The translations under genes and the position numbers were made by a program. A DNA stretch of 64,000 nucleotides from positions 434,001 to 498,000 of the forward strand of contig NZ_CBXV010000004.1 in the NCBI RefSeq assembly GCF_000820845.2, in the 5' to 3' direction. The notes below the pieces were generated by a model, which was given only the letters and a program-made list of their open reading frames with translations, did no database searches and was not told the origin of the DNA. Positions 1 through 9,584 of the stretch are shown one piece after another. This stretch comes from Pyrinomonas methylaliphatogenes. Its GTDB lineage: Bacteria > Acidobacteriota > Blastocatellia > Pyrinomonadales > Pyrinomonadaceae. The stretch's first letter is position 1, and each line of letters begins with the position of its first letter.

Positions 1-2
1 GC

Positions 3-458
3 GAAAAGCTCGGTTTCTTGCCCGGCGATTTGCAGGACAAGGTCGATCCCTACTTGCGCCCGCTCTATGATGCGCTCTTCGATCTGATCGATGCCGATCG
101 CGTGACGCGCCTTATCGAGAAGAGGATCATCGAAGTCGCTCCGCTCGCTTTCATGAGGGGCAGAACCCTCTCTGATGCCTTCATCATCCTCGATGAGGCG
201 CAGAACACGACGAGCGAGCAGATGAAGATGTTCCTGACGCGCATCGGCTTCGGATCGAAAGCCGTGATCACGGGCGACGTGACGCAAATAGATCTACCGG
301 CAGGGAAACGGAGCGGATTGGTCGAAGCGCAGCGTGTGCTTTCCGGCATCGAGGGGATCGAGTTCGTCTATTTCACCGAAAAGGATGTCGTGCGGCATCG
401 CCTGGTGCAGATGATCATCAAAGCTTACGAAGAGCATTCGAAGAAGAGTCAGCTTTGA
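3..458 (+). CDS. phoH: PhoH-like ATPase, C-terminal part (5' end outside window)
   Basis: The reading frame is open from base 3 and its start lies upstream of the window. The visible residues carry the PhoH core: a segment reading [24 protein letters not shown], a Walker-B-like FIILDEAQN, the [14 protein letters not shown] stretch and the QIDLP motif. PhoH proteins are cytoplasmic P-loop ATPases linked to RNA metabolism. In many bacteria phoH (ybeZ) sits directly before ybeY and a CorC-type gene, which is exactly the order here, so this is the ybeZ-type paralogue acting in the same RNA-quality context as YbeY. About the last 150 residues are present; the Walker A region is missing only because the window starts inside the gene. 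Confidence 0.93.
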   Translation, partial: EKLGFLPGDLQDKVDPYLRPLYDALFDLIDADRVTRLIEKRIIEVAPLAFMRGRTLSDAFIILDEAQNTTSEQMKMFLTRIGFGSKAVITGDVTQIDLPAGKRSGLVEAQRVLSGIEGIEFVYFTEKDVVRHRLVQMIIKAYEEHSKKSQL

Positions 459-510
459 CCCTTTCGACCTTGCGGCGTGTGGTCCAGCGATGAGGATCCA
501 GTCGTGAAGC

Positions 511-948
511 ATGAGCCGAAACGTCGTCGAAGTCATCAACAGACAACGTCGTCGCTCGATGGATTGCGCATACTGGAGACGGTTTGCCGAACGCGCGCTC
601 GACGCCATAGGGTTAGAGGGCGCGGTGGCGACGGTCGTCTTCGTCTCGGATCGCACGATCAAGCGTTTGAACCGGCAGTTCCGCGGGCGCGATGCGGCGA
701 CCGATGTGCTTTCGTTCCCCATGGCTGAAGATCCGGTCGATCGGCGCCCTGAGGAGCCGCTCGGGGATGTGGTCGTCTCGGTCGAGCGGGCGGCGGAACA
801 AGCGGCTGAACATGGTTTAAGCTTCGAACGCGAGGTGGCCCAGCTCATTCTGCACGGATTGCTGCACCTGTGCGGTTACGATCATGAGACGGATGATGGA
901 GAGATGAACCGCTTAGAACTTCGCTTGCGCCGCCGCCTCCGCGTATGA
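511..948 (+). CDS. ybeY: Endoribonuclease YbeY (rRNA maturation factor)
   Basis: This 145-residue protein is a single UPF0054/YbeY domain. The zinc-binding signature HGLLHLCGYDHETD lies near residues 114-127, and the preceding RDAATDVLSFPM stretch is the conserved beta-strand motif. YbeY is a metal-dependent single-strand RNase required for 16S rRNA 3'-end maturation and late 70S ribosome quality control. It follows phoH by about 50 bases and is followed within 16 bases by a CorC-type gene, so the three are probably one operon. The N-terminus is basic. The ATG at 511 is used because a longer frame has no better start. Confidence 0.93.
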   Translation: MSRNVVEVINRQRRRSMDCAYWRRFAERALDAIGLEGAVATVVFVSDRTIKRLNRQFRGRDAATDVLSFPMAEDPVDRRPEEPLGDVVVSVERAAEQAAEHGLSFEREVAQLILHGLLHLCGYDHETDDGEMNRLELRLRRRLRV

Positions 949-964
949 TTCACCTGCGCAACGT

Positions 965-2260
965 ATGGAGATCGAGCTAGCCTTAACCGTGCTGTTCCTC
1001 GTTGCATTGGCCTTCCTCGCAACGATCGATATCGCCTTCAGTTGCCTGAGCGATGTGGGGCTCAGGCTCCTGTTGGCCGATCTCGAGGAGCGACCCAGTC
1101 GCGCGCGACTCTTCTTGAAGGAGATACTCGACGATCGCGCGCGTTTCCGCTTCACGCTCTCGACAACGATCCAGGTGCTCATCGTCTCGACGACGGTGCT
1201 CGTCACCTCGCTGGTCCTGCGATTCTATCCCTATCAAGGGTTCCTCGGCATCGCGTTCATCATCGCGCTCGCTCTAGCGCTCTCGTTTCGACAGATCATC
1301 CCGCGTCTGATCGCGCGTTACAGTCCAGAGCGGATCATCCTCTTTCTGCTGCCGGCGTTTCACCCGCTGTATCGCGCCCTCAGGTGGCTCCCGATGCCCG
1401 CTAATGGCGGATTGTCGCGCTGCCGACGAAAGGAGGCGGAGGACGAGGGCGAGACGATCGAGGATGAAGAGGACGATGACGAGATCCAGGCGCTCATCGA
1501 TGTCGGAGAGGAAGAAGGGATTTTAGAGGAAGAGGAGAGCAAGCTGATCCACTCGATCATCGAGTTCAGCGAAACGCGCGTGAGCGAAGTGATGACGCCG
1601 CGCACGGAGATCGTCGCGCTCCCGATCACCGCGACGGTTCGCGAAGCGCGCGATACGATCATCGCCTCAAAATATTCGCGCCTGCCCGTTTATCGCGATC
1701 AGATCGACAACATCGAGGGGATCATCTACGTGCGGGATCTGTTGCAATATTGGGCCGAAGGGCGCGAAGATGAAAAGATCGCCGCGCTCTTGCGCCAGGC
1801 CTATTTCGTGCCGGAAACGAAAGAGGTCGCGGATCTGCTCGAAGAGATGCAAAAGGCCCATGTCCAACTCGCGATCGTCATCGACGAATACGGAGGCGTC
1901 GCCGGGCTCGTGACGGTCGAAGACATACTCGAAGAGATCGTCGGCGAGATCGAGGATGAGGATACAAAGCGCGAGGGCGTCGATGAGATCATCGAAGAGG
2001 CCGACGGCTTCTACCGCGTCCTCGGTTCGACCGAGATCTGGAAGCTCGAGCAGCTTTTCGATCTGAAACTGGAGAACGGCGATTTCACGACCGTCGCCGG
2101 AATGATCATCGACCAGTTAGGATATGTGCCGCGTCCCGGCACGCGATTGCAACTGCATGGTCTCGAGATCGAGATCTTGGAGGCGGACGATAGGCGCATA
2201 GAACGCTTGCGTTTGCGACGTGCGATCGAAACGCCGAATGAGTCGGCATCGATGTCATAA
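965..2260 (+). CDS. CorC/HlyC-type CNNM-CBS domain membrane protein
   Basis: The 431-residue protein starts with hydrophobic helices forming a CNNM/DUF21-like membrane domain (about residues 1-140). An acidic linker follows (about 155-180, [15 protein letters not shown]). Then come two CBS domains (about 205-330, with [10 protein letters not shown] and [22 protein letters not shown]) and a C-terminal CorC_HlyC domain with [21 protein letters not shown]. The family is annotated as hemolysin C or magnesium/cobalt efflux CorC; transport of Mg2+ is family knowledge, not shown here. The gene is the third in a probable phoH-ybeY-corC operon. The membrane domain is more divergent than the CBS part, so the call for the C-terminal two-thirds is the firmer one. 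Confidence 0.9.
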   Translation: MEIELALTVLFLVALAFLATIDIAFSCLSDVGLRLLLADLEERPSRARLFLKEILDDRARFRFTLSTTIQVLIVSTTVLVTSLVLRFYPYQGFLGIAFIIALALALSFRQIIPRLIARYSPERIILFLLPAFHPLYRALRWLPMPANGGLSRCRRKEAEDEGETIEDEEDDDEIQALIDVGEEEGILEEEESKLIHSIIEFSETRVSEVMTPRTEIVALPITATVREARDTIIASKYSRLPVYRDQIDNIEGIIYVRDLLQYWAEGREDEKIAALLRQAYFVPETKEVADLLEEMQKAHVQLAIVIDEYGGVAGLVTVEDILEEIVGEIEDEDTKREGVDEIIEEADGFYRVLGSTEIWKLEQLFDLKLENGDFTTVAGMIIDQLGYVPRPGTRLQLHGLEIEILEADDRRIERLRLRRAIETPNESASMS

Positions 2261-2445
2261 GCTTCTCGCCGCTTGATTCGATCCCTTGGTAAAGCGAAGA
2301 CATCCCGGGCGACGAAGGGGGATGAAAATCGCCCCACGGTGTTGATTCTATCGTTGCATTGCCGATAATTACATCTGGCCTCGATGTGGAACGATTCAAA
2401 GCGCAAAGTTCAGGGCGCGGTGAGCGAAAATGAAGGAGTGGGACG

Positions 2446-2877
2446 ATGAGTAAAAACGGACAGGGAGGTCAAACGCGGATCTTCTATAATTGCGAGCGGT
2501 GCCCGGCCTTCTGCTGCGCCGTCTATGAACGCATAGCCGTCACGCGCCGCGATATCGCGCGTTTGGCTCGCCATTTCGCCGTGACGATCGAGGAGGCGAC
2601 CAAACGTTTCACGAAACTCTATGCTGGAGAGCGCGTGCTAAGAAGGGCTCGCGATCCGCTCTTCGGACAAGCGTGCATGTTCCTCGATCGCCAGACGCGC
2701 CGTTGTTCGATCTATCATGCGCGCCCGCAAGTGTGTCGTGACTATCCGGCCCGTTCGCGGTGCGTCTATTATGATGTGCTCAAGTTCGAGCAACGGCAGC
2801 AGGATGATCTGACCGTATTGCCGCTCGTGCAGATAACCTTCAACCGCACGAGCGCCGACCGAAATGGTCGCCAGTAA
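2446..2877 (+). CDS. YkgJ-family cysteine-cluster protein
   Basis: The product is 143 residues with a zinc- or iron-chelating cysteine pattern: CERCPAFCC near residues 17-25, then C in GQACMFLD, C in RRCSIYHARPQVCRDYPAR and a final C. This is the layout of the YkgJ/UPF0153 family, in which eight cysteines are thought to bind a metal or an iron-sulfur cluster; the function is unknown. An AAAATGAAGGAGTG ribosome-binding region precedes the ATG. Its 3' end is followed closely by a small gene, so the two may be co-transcribed. Confidence 0.85.
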   Translation: MSKNGQGGQTRIFYNCERCPAFCCAVYERIAVTRRDIARLARHFAVTIEEATKRFTKLYAGERVLRRARDPLFGQACMFLDRQTRRCSIYHARPQVCRDYPARSRCVYYDVLKFEQRQQDDLTVLPLVQITFNRTSADRNGRQ

Positions 2878-2923
2878 AGGCACGTCTTCGCTGATCTCGG
2901 CTATCGGTTGCGGAGAAGAGGAG

Positions 2924-3139
2924 ATGAGAGAGTTCTTAGCGGAGCTGATCGGAAAGAAAGTGGATCTGCTTTGTCTCGGGATGGCCAATCTGCGCGGCGA
3001 AGTGGTGCGGGTCGATGGCCACGTGCTCCACTTGAGGGATGGCGATGGACGGATCGGGTATGTCGCGATCGATAAGATCGTCGCCGTTTGGGAAGCTCAG
3101 GATAATGAGCATCGCGCGGGTTTTACCGTGCCCAAATGA
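2924..3139 (+). CDS. Small conserved-type protein of unknown function, possible Sm-like fold
   Basis: I place the start at ATG 2924 because GGAGA at 2912-2916 gives a good ribosome-binding site 7 bases away; the frame is open further up to 2864, where it would overlap the YkgJ gene. The 71-residue product starts MREFLAELIGKKVDL and continues with alternating strands (GEVVRVDGHVLHL, GYVAIDKIVAVWEA). This pattern resembles the short Sm-like or SH3-like beta-barrels found in archaeal and bacterial small proteins. No catalytic residue is evident. I do not recognise a named family; the fold is inference. Confidence 0.6.
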   Translation: MREFLAELIGKKVDLLCLGMANLRGEVVRVDGHVLHLRDGDGRIGYVAIDKIVAVWEAQDNEHRAGFTVPK

Positions 3140-3255
3140 TGAGGCTTAGGGCTTAAACCAGACGCCTTCCGGTCGATAAACTGATGGGCAATCCCCCGGG
3201 ATACCTCGCCTAAACCCGAACGAGGAGATCGCGTTCCGGAGAAGCGGCGATGTGA

Positions 3256-3822
3256 TCATTCGGCAAGTTGAATGACTTTATCGGGAATGCGGCGAAATCC
3301 GTCAATACGCTCCAGCCAATAATCGTTGAAAGGAGAATAGGTCACGCCTTGCGAACGCGAGGCATGATAGAAGCCGTGTTCATCGGCGACGATGCCGACA
3401 TGCGTCAGATTGTTGAAGAAGACGAGCGTCCCGAATTTGAACTCCTCGCCCGCCGGAACGGGAGCCAGACGCTGCCAAAGCGAACGGGCGCTGCTTCGCT
3501 CGAAGTTGATGCCGATCGCCTGGAAGACGCTCCAGACGAAGCCTGAGCAATCGAAACTGTATGGCCCAGCCGCTCCGTAAGCGTATGGCGCGCCGAGCCG
3601 TTCGTTTATCGCCATCAATAGCAGATCTCTAAACGGAACGCTCGGAGCTTTCGCTGTGGGGATGACCGGGGAGGAGGGAAGCGCAAGATCGTTCATCAAT
3701 AAAGGCGCTCCGTTTGCCGTACTCGTTACAGCCACGCGACGTGGGCGCGTCTGCTGAGCCGCAGTGCCCGAAAGCATAAGAAACCCAACCAGAACGCAGG
3801 AGCAAAATCTTCCGAAGAGCAT
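3256..3822 (-). CDS. NlpC/P60-family cell-wall hydrolase, secreted
   Basis: The protein has a signal peptide (MLFGRFCSCVLVGFLMLSGTAAQ) and a C-terminal NlpC/P60 domain with the catalytic Cys in FDCSGFVWSVF and the His in LTHVGIVAD; a further His in FYHAS may complete the site. Such enzymes cleave gamma-D-Glu-diaminopimelate or related peptide bonds in peptidoglycan. The frame is open upstream to 3960, but the ATG at 3822 starts exactly at the signal peptide and is preceded by GAGGTGA about 11 bases away, so I use it (188 residues). It is transcribed divergently from the large unknown gene at 4281. Confidence 0.88.
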   Translation of the reverse strand: MLFGRFCSCVLVGFLMLSGTAAQQTRPRRVAVTSTANGAPLLMNDLALPSSPVIPTAKAPSVPFRDLLLMAINERLGAPYAYGAAGPYSFDCSGFVWSVFQAIGINFERSSARSLWQRLAPVPAGEEFKFGTLVFFNNLTHVGIVADEHGFYHASRSQGVTYSPFNDYWLERIDGFRRIPDKVIQLAE

Positions 3823-4280
3823 GGGGGACTCGTTCACCTCATCATCGGAAAAATCGAAACTCTCGCCAAAAACTGCGTGAGGAAGGGTTGCGGGCGAGGA
3901 TTCTAACGCGGTGCGCTGTTGCGACGCAACAAGCAATCTGACCGTTTTGTGATGAATCACACTGAAGGGATGGGCTGAATCGAAAAAGGACGGTCATTTC
4001 GCTTCGCTTTCGGACTTGGAAGGTGAGTCTGAAAAGAGGGAAATGGCCGATCCTCGCCGGTTTGGGGGAGAAGGGCAGGGGGGATGTGTCTAAATGGGAC
4101 AGGCGGATCGGGCTAGCCATTTTCGAGCTTATCCGAGGCACCTAGGGGCCGCGCTCCATAGCGAGAGCGGTCGACGCGTTTCAAGCCTATTCGAAGATTG
4201 CGGGCCGTTTGGCTAGCCCTTGGGGATGGAAGCGTGATAGCATGGCGGGCCGCAAACGGCGGAAGGAGGGGTAGGGAAGG
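3823..4280. other. Divergent intergenic region, no gene seen
   Basis: This 458-base stretch separates the minus-strand NlpC/P60 gene from the plus-strand gene at 4281 and must hold both promoters. I see no convincing ORF, RNA gene or long repeat. The end (4259-4280) is a purine-rich ribosome-binding tract, GGAAGGAGGGG, directly before the ATG. Confidence 0.5.
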
Positions 4281-5648
4281 ATGATTCGTTTTGAGGCGCG
4301 TGTATCCGATCATCGTGTGGAGGGAGCGGCGAGGCTTCTGCTCCTCGAACGGCTGCAGGAGATGGGGTTTGTCCCTCTGATCCGCTCGACGAGAGCGCGA
4401 TGTTTCGAGATCGCGCTCTCTGGGCCGACGCGCGTCAAAGAGATGGAGCGTGCGGTCGCGGCTTGGATGGAGGCCGAGCGCGATGAACCTTACATCCGCG
4501 GAGAGGTCTTCTTCCTCCGCGACGTAGCGCTCTTTTTGATCTTCGGCGCAGAGGAGCCCATGCGCGCGGGCGTCGTTTATGACAAAGAGTTGGGGACGGA
4601 GCCGCTCGCGGCCCTCGAAGACTTTTGTCGGAGGATAGACGAAGCGCTCATCGCTTTGCGACGCGCTGGCGAGATCGAGTCGGTGGCGGCTGAAGGGTGG
4701 AGAAAGAGCGAATCGCCGCGCGGGCGCGGTTGGGATCGCTTCGTCGAAAGGGCGAGGGCGAGCGCCGAAAGCTTAAAAGGGAGCGCGTCGCAAGCGGTCG
4801 CTCTAATGGCGAATGAGGATGTTCGCCGTCTCTTACGACGTTTGAGGGAAGGGATTGCAGAAGGGCGAGCGGTGGCAGATGAAGGGCAATCTGATGAGGC
4901 GGCGGTCGCACAGTTGGCGGAGGCGGGGCTGTTACGGCGCGAGATAGTCATCGTTTGTCGTCGTGAGGGACGAGCCCTGTTTCGTTTGCCATCGCCCGGC
5001 GCGCTCAATCTGATCATGACGAGCAACGCGGTATGCAGCGAGTGCGGGGCAGCGGTAGCGGATGAGAAGGTCGAAGAGCGCGTCGCCTTGACGGAGCAAG
5101 CAAGCATGTGGCTCGATAGCGGCGCGTGGCTTGCCCTACGCATACAAACTTTATTGCGCGATTTGGGCATAAGCGAAGATCAGGCGGCCATCGCGCTCAT
5201 GCTTGACGGTGACGTGCAGGCGTTGATCGAAGCGCATCGCGAGCGGTTCTTGCTCTTTGCGCATGATGGCGATTTTGCGCTTCAACACGCGCGCCAAGCG
5301 CTCGACGCTCTGATCGAATCGGAAGCGGACCATTTGCTCGTCGTGGCGACGGGACGGATCACACAGGAGGCACGTGCGCGATTGCGGGATTATGCGCGGC
5401 GCCGAGGTGTTGGGGAACTCGTTCTGGCCGAAGGTTTCGAGGCCGCGTTGGTTGAGATCCGCCATGCTTTCGATCGCGCCGCGCAACGGGCTTTGATCGC
5501 CGAGTTGAGCGAGTTAGACGGGAGTTTAGGGCTCTGCGTCGGCCATCTAGTTTGGACGCGCTTCAGGATGGCCCAGAAGGGCGAATCCTTGCGCGATGTT
5601 GCGGAATCGGCCATTGGCGCTGTAGTTGGGAAGTTAAAGGATCTTTGA
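4281..5648 (+). CDS. Protein of unknown function with a CxxC motif, 455 residues
   Basis: I do not recognise a family. The protein is soluble (no signal peptide or membrane helix), strongly charged and mostly helical by eye. Around residues 125-215 there is an Arg/Glu/Ala-rich, possibly coiled-coil region. A single CSEC pair lies at residues 252-255 after a hydrophobic segment (GALNLIMTSN). The C-terminal 150 residues have an alternating alpha/beta look (DHLLVVATGRI, GELVLAEGF) that could be a small Rossmann-like or nuclease-like domain, but no diagnostic catalytic set is visible. It has a strong ribosome-binding site. The last bases and stop codon are part of a sequence repeated twice more downstream (5633-5771). 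Confidence 0.7.
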   Translation: MIRFEARVSDHRVEGAARLLLLERLQEMGFVPLIRSTRARCFEIALSGPTRVKEMERAVAAWMEAERDEPYIRGEVFFLRDVALFLIFGAEEPMRAGVVYDKELGTEPLAALEDFCRRIDEALIALRRAGEIESVAAEGWRKSESPRGRGWDRFVERARASAESLKGSASQAVALMANEDVRRLLRRLREGIAEGRAVADEGQSDEAAVAQLAEAGLLRREIVIVCRREGRALFRLPSPGALNLIMTSNAVCSECGAAVADEKVEERVALTEQASMWLDSGAWLALRIQTLLRDLGISEDQAAIALMLDGDVQALIEAHRERFLLFAHDGDFALQHARQALDALIESEADHLLVVATGRITQEARARLRDYARRRGVGELVLAEGFEAALVEIRHAFDRAAQRALIAELSELDGSLGLCVGHLVWTRFRMAQKGESLRDVAESAIGAVVGKLKDL

Positions 5649-5771
5649 GCCCCTCGATCGCGCGAGATGATAACAATAGGAAGGATCTTTGAGTCTTGGG
5701 AAGAAGGCAATGGATACTGTGAAACCTGCTGGCCTATGAAAGTGAGTTAAAGGATCTTTGAGTCACTCGAT
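5633..5771. repeat. Direct repeat locus A: three copies of a gene-end sequence
   Basis: The 3' end of the preceding gene, including its stop codon (GTTAAAGGATCTTTGAG, starting at 5633), recurs at 5746 with 24 of 26 bases matching. A shorter copy, AAGGATCTTTGAG, lies at 5681-5693. The distances between the common core positions are 44 and 69 bases. The bases between copies are unrelated. The locus lies between the unknown gene and the metH promoter. Confidence 0.85.
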
Positions 5772-5774
5772 TCC

Positions 5775-5804
5775 TTGACACTGCGGGCATATCGATGCTT
5801 CAAT
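5775..5804 (+). promoter_or_regulatory. Probable sigma-70 promoter of metH
   Basis: A perfect -35 TTGACA (5775-5780) is followed after 18 bases by TTCAAT (5799-5804). Transcription would start near 5811, a few bases before the SAM-II aptamer begins, which is where a riboswitch transcript should start. Confidence 0.6.
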
Positions 5805-5814
5805 GTGAAATTTG

Positions 5815-5872
5815 ATTACGTGGTGATTTAGGGCGACTTGCGGCCACGTAAAACAAGCAGCTAAACAGCTCG
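5815..5872 (+). promoter_or_regulatory. SAM-II riboswitch upstream of metH
   Basis: The stretch matches the SAM-II (metA) aptamer. P1 is ACGTGG at 5818-5823 pairing with CCACGT at 5844-5849. It is followed by the invariant TGATTTA (5824-5830), then CTTGC (5837-5841). The 3' side has AAAACAAGC and the invariant AGCTAAA (5859-5865). The pseudoknot also closes: CTTG (5837-5840) pairs with CAAG (5854-5857), and GGGC (5831-5834) can pair with GCTC (5868-5871). SAM-II is a known S-adenosylmethionine sensor found before methionine genes. The gene downstream, methionine synthase, is a fitting target, repressed when SAM is abundant. About 120 bases separate the aptamer from the metH start, so the expression platform is not obvious. 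Confidence 0.9.
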
Positions 5873-5994
5873 GCGCGTCTTTCCGCCGTTCAACCCAAAA
5901 GGTTCAGATTCGAGGCGAGAGGCCCTGCGTCGTCCGAGCGCGGGGCTTACGTTTATCGGGGGAAGAGCGCCGGAGGTGGATACTGACTCGAACG

Positions 5995-8900
5995 ATGAAA
6001 GATTTCCTCTCCACTCTGCGCGAGCGCATCGTCGTCTTCGACGGTGCGATGGGAACTAACATTCAGACCAAAGGTCTCACGCCCGATGACTTTCATGGTC
6101 TCGACGGTTGCAACGAGTATCTGGTCATCTCGCGCCCGGACGTGATCGCCGGGATTCACGCCAGCTTCTTCGAGGTCGGGTGCGATGTGGTCGAGACCGA
6201 TTCGTTCGGTTCAACCTCGATCGTGCTCGCCGAATATGACATCGCCGATCGCGCCTATGAGCTGAATTTCAAAGCTGCGCAGTTGGCGAAGAGCGTTGCC
6301 GCTGACTTTTCGACCGCAGAGCGTCCGCGCTGGGTCGCCGGTTCCATCGGCCCGACCACGAAACTTCCGAGCCTCGGTCACATCAGCTTCCGCGAGATGA
6401 AAGCGGCTTACGATGTGCAGGTGCGCGGGCTACTTGATGGCGGCGCCGACATCCTGCTCATCGAGACGTGTCAGGACCTTTTGCAGACAAAGGCGGCGTT
6501 GCTTGCCGTCTTCGACTGTTTCGCCGAACTCCGGCGGCGCGTCCCCGTCATGGTGCAGGTGACGATCGAGACGACCGGGACGATGCTGCTCGGAACCGAG
6601 ATCGGCGCGGCGTTGACGGCGATTCAACCTTTCGCCATCGACGTCTTCGGCATGAACTGCGCGACCGGTCCGCAGCAGATGACCGACAACGTCCGCTACC
6701 TTTGTCAAAACTCCCCGTTTCCCGTCTCAGTGTTGCCGAACGCCGGGATCCCGGAGAACATCGGCGGGCGCGCCGTCTATCGCGAGACGCCGGAATCTTT
6801 CGCCGCGGCTTTGCAGCACTTCGCGCGCGACTTCGGCGTGTCGATCGTCGGCGGGTGTTGCGGCACGACGCCCGAACATCTGCGCGCCGTGGTCGAAGCC
6901 GTTCGCGACATCACGCCCAAAGAGCGCCACGTCGAGTGGACGCCAGCGGCAAGCTCGCTCTACATCCAGCAGCCCTATCGTCAAGAGAATTCGTTCCTCA
7001 TCATCGGCGAGCGTTTGAACGCTTCCGGCTCGAAGAAGTGTCGTGATCTGCTCAATGCCGAAGACTGGGATGGTTTGATCTCGCTCGCGCGCGAGCAGGC
7101 GCGCGAAGGCGCGCACGTCCTCGATGTCAACGTCGATTACGTCGGGCGCGATGGCGTGCGCGACATGCGCGAGCTCGCGTCGCGGCTCGTGACGGGCGTG
7201 CAGTTGCCGCTTATGTTCGATTCGACCGATTGGCAGAAGATGGAAGCGGGGCTCGAGCACGCGGGCGGCAAATGCATCCTGAATTCGACCAATTACGAAG
7301 ATGGCGAGCCGCGCTTCAAGAAGGTGATCGAACTGGCGAAGCGCTACGGCGCCGGCGTCGTCATCGGAACGATCGACGAAGAGGGCATGGCGCGCACGGC
7401 GGACAAGAAGTTCGAGATCGCGCGCCGCGCGTATCGTCAAGCGACGGAAGAGCTGGGCCTGCCGCCCTATGAAATATTCTTCGATCCGCTGGCGTTGCCG
7501 ATCTCGACGGGAACGGAAGAGGATCGGCGCAACGCGGCGGAGACGATCGAAGCCATTCGGCGCATCAAACGGGAGCTTCCCGGTTGTTTTACGCTGCTCG
7601 GCGTCTCCAACGTCTCGTTCGGATTGACGCCGGCGGCGCGCGTCGTCCTGAACTCGGTCTTTTTGCACGAAGCGATCGAAGCCGGTCTCGATGCGGCCAT
7701 CGTCCATGCCGGGAAGATCCTGCCCCTTAGTCGCATCAGCGAGCACGAACTCGAAGTCGCGCGCGAGCTCATCTACGACAAACGTCGATTCGACGGGGGA
7801 GTTTGCACCTATGACCCGCTCGCCGAGTTCACCAAGCTGTTCGAAGGCGCGACGGCCAAGCGCGAGGCGAAGATCGCCGAAGATCTGCCGGTCGAGGAAC
7901 GGTTGAAACGTCACATCATCGACGGCGAGAAGATCGGGCTCGAAGATAATTTGCGCCTCGCGCTCGAAAAATATTCGGCGCTTGACATCATCAATCAGAT
8001 CCTGCTCGATGGGATGAAGGTCGTCGGCGATCTCTTCGGCAGCGGTCAGATGCAATTGCCGTTCGTCCTTCAATCCGCCGAGGTGATGAAGGCGGCGGTT
8101 CGCTTCCTCGAACCCTTCATGGAGCGGAAGGCGACCGACGCGGCCAAGGGGACGATGGTGCTCGCGACGGTCAAGGGCGATGTGCACGACATCGGCAAGA
8201 ACCTCGTGGACATCATCTTGACCAACAACGGCTATCGCGTCATCAACCTCGGCATCAAGCAGCCGATCGAAAACATCATCAAAGCCTATGAAGAGAGCCG
8301 GGCTGATTGCATCGGGATGAGCGGTCTGCTCGTCAAATCCACGGTCATCATGAAGGAGAATCTCGAGGTCTTGAACGAGCGCGGCATCACCGTGCCGGTT
8401 GTGCTCGGCGGCGCTGCCCTGACGCGCCGCTACGTCGAAGAGGATTTGAAGCCGCTCTATCGCGGGCCGCTCTTCTACGCGCGTGACGCCTTCGATGGGC
8501 TGCACGTTATGGACATGCTGACGAGCGGTAACGGCGACGCGCGAAAGGACGAAAAGAAAATGGCGGGCGAGGCGGAAGATGTCCCGCTCGCTGAAGAGGC
8601 GAAACTGGGCCAGCGGCGACGGGGGCGTACGGCGCGCGTCCGTTCTTCGTGTGGGGCTGAAAGCCCGGATGCGGTCGTCCGCTCCGACGTGCGCACGGAT
8701 GTGCCCATTCCGACGCCGCCTTTCTACGGTTCGCGCGTCGTCGAAGAGATCTCGCTTGACGAAGTCTTCGCCTATGTGAACGAAACGGCTCTCTTCAAAG
8801 GGCAATGGCAGTTCAAGCAGGGGCGTCGTTCGGCGGAGGAGTATCGCGCCTTCGTCGCCGAGCACGTCCGGCCCATTTACGACGAGTTGAAAGAGCGGGC

Positions 8901-9501
8901 CAAACGCGAACGGTTGCTTGTGCCGCGCGTCGTCTATGGCTACTTTCACTGCCAGTCGGAAGGCAACGATCTCGTCGTCTATCGCGACGACGCGCGCACG
9001 GAGTGGCTTCGTTTCACCTTTCCGCGTCAGTCTTCGGGGCGGCGCTTGTGTCTGGCCGATTTCTTCGCGTCGAAAGGCTCTGGACGGATGGATGTCGTCG
9101 CGTTCCATCTCGTGACGATGGGCCGCCGCGCGAGCGAGTATTCGCGCGAGTTATTCAACTCGGACCGTTACTCTGAATACTTGTTGTTTCATGGCCTGAG
9201 CGTCGAAGCGGCGGAAGCGCTGGCCGAGCTCTGGCACAAGCGCATACGCGAGGAGCTGGGGATCGCCGACCGCGACGCGAAAGACTTGAACATGCTCTTT
9301 CGCCAAGGTTATCAGGGGTCGCGTTACAGCTTCGGCTATCCGGCCTGTCCGAACCTCGAGGATCAGACGAAGATCTTCGAATTGCTGGACCCGTCGCGCA
9401 TCGAGGTCGAGTTGACCGAGGAGTATCAGCTTGACCCGGAGCAGTCCACTTCGGCTATCATCGTCCATCACGAAGAAGCCAAATACTTCTCGATCGACTG
9501 A
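5995..9501 (+). CDS. metH: Cobalamin-dependent methionine synthase
   Basis: This 1168-residue protein has all four MetH modules in order. The homocysteine-binding barrel covers about residues 1-310, with zinc-ligand cysteines near C222 (FGMNC) and in GGCCGTT at about 286. The methyltetrahydrofolate-binding pterin domain spans about 330-600 ([13 protein letters not shown], then [11 protein letters not shown]). The B12 cap and binding domains span about 620-860, with DVHDIGKN starting at residue 729 and its cobalt-ligand His at 731. The C-terminal SAM-binding reactivation domain spans about 910-1168 and ends in [11 protein letters not shown] poorly conserved charged linker (about 845-905, [19 protein letters not shown]) precedes the activation domain. 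It makes methionine from homocysteine in the cytoplasm. ATG 5995 is the start; GGAGGTGG lies 16 bases upstream, longer than usual. A SAM-II riboswitch and promoter control it. Confidence 0.97.
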   Translation: MKDFLSTLRERIVVFDGAMGTNIQTKGLTPDDFHGLDGCNEYLVISRPDVIAGIHASFFEVGCDVVETDSFGSTSIVLAEYDIADRAYELNFKAAQLAKSVAADFSTAERPRWVAGSIGPTTKLPSLGHISFREMKAAYDVQVRGLLDGGADILLIETCQDLLQTKAALLAVFDCFAELRRRVPVMVQVTIETTGTMLLGTEIGAALTAIQPFAIDVFGMNCATGPQQMTDNVRYLCQNSPFPVSVLPNAGIPENIGGRAVYRETPESFAAALQHFARDFGVSIVGGCCGTTPEHLRAVVEAVRDITPKERHVEWTPAASSLYIQQPYRQENSFLIIGERLNASGSKKCRDLLNAEDWDGLISLAREQAREGAHVLDVNVDYVGRDGVRDMRELASRLVTGVQLPLMFDSTDWQKMEAGLEHAGGKCILNSTNYEDGEPRFKKVIELAKRYGAGVVIGTIDEEGMARTADKKFEIARRAYRQATEELGLPPYEIFFDPLALPISTGTEEDRRNAAETIEAIRRIKRELPGCFTLLGVSNVSFGLTPAARVVLNSVFLHEAIEAGLDAAIVHAGKILPLSRISEHELEVARELIYDKRRFDGGVCTYDPLAEFTKLFEGATAKREAKIAEDLPVEERLKRHIIDGEKIGLEDNLRLALEKYSALDIINQILLDGMKVVGDLFGSGQMQLPFVLQSAEVMKAAVRFLEPFMERKATDAAKGTMVLATVKGDVHDIGKNLVDIILTNNGYRVINLGIKQPIENIIKAYEESRADCIGMSGLLVKSTVIMKENLEVLNERGITVPVVLGGAALTRRYVEEDLKPLYRGPLFYARDAFDGLHVMDMLTSGNGDARKDEKKMAGEAEDVPLAEEAKLGQRRRGRTARVRSSCGAESPDAVVRSDVRTDVPIPTPPFYGSRVVEEISLDEVFAYVNETALFKGQWQFKQGRRSAEEYRAFVAEHVRPIYDELKERAKRERLLVPRVVYGYFHCQSEGNDLVVYRDDARTEWLRFTFPRQSSGRRLCLADFFASKGSGRMDVVAFHLVTMGRRASEYSRELFNSDRYSEYLLFHGLSVEAAEALAELWHKRIREELGIADRDAKDLNMLFRQGYQGSRYSFGYPACPNLEDQTKIFELLDPSRIEVELTEEYQLDPEQSTSAIIVHHEEAKYFSID

Positions 9502-9584
9502 AGCGCTCTGCCGAAATTTCGCGGCAGGCGTTGGCGCGATTTCCTGGATCACGGAAAGGCACTTTCGCCGAAGCTTGAGTTAGG

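Noticed and set aside
6727-9108. Open frame of 793 codons on the minus strand inside metH
   Set aside because: It is the antisense shadow of metH, produced by GC-rich codon bias; it has no family motif and no ribosome-binding site.
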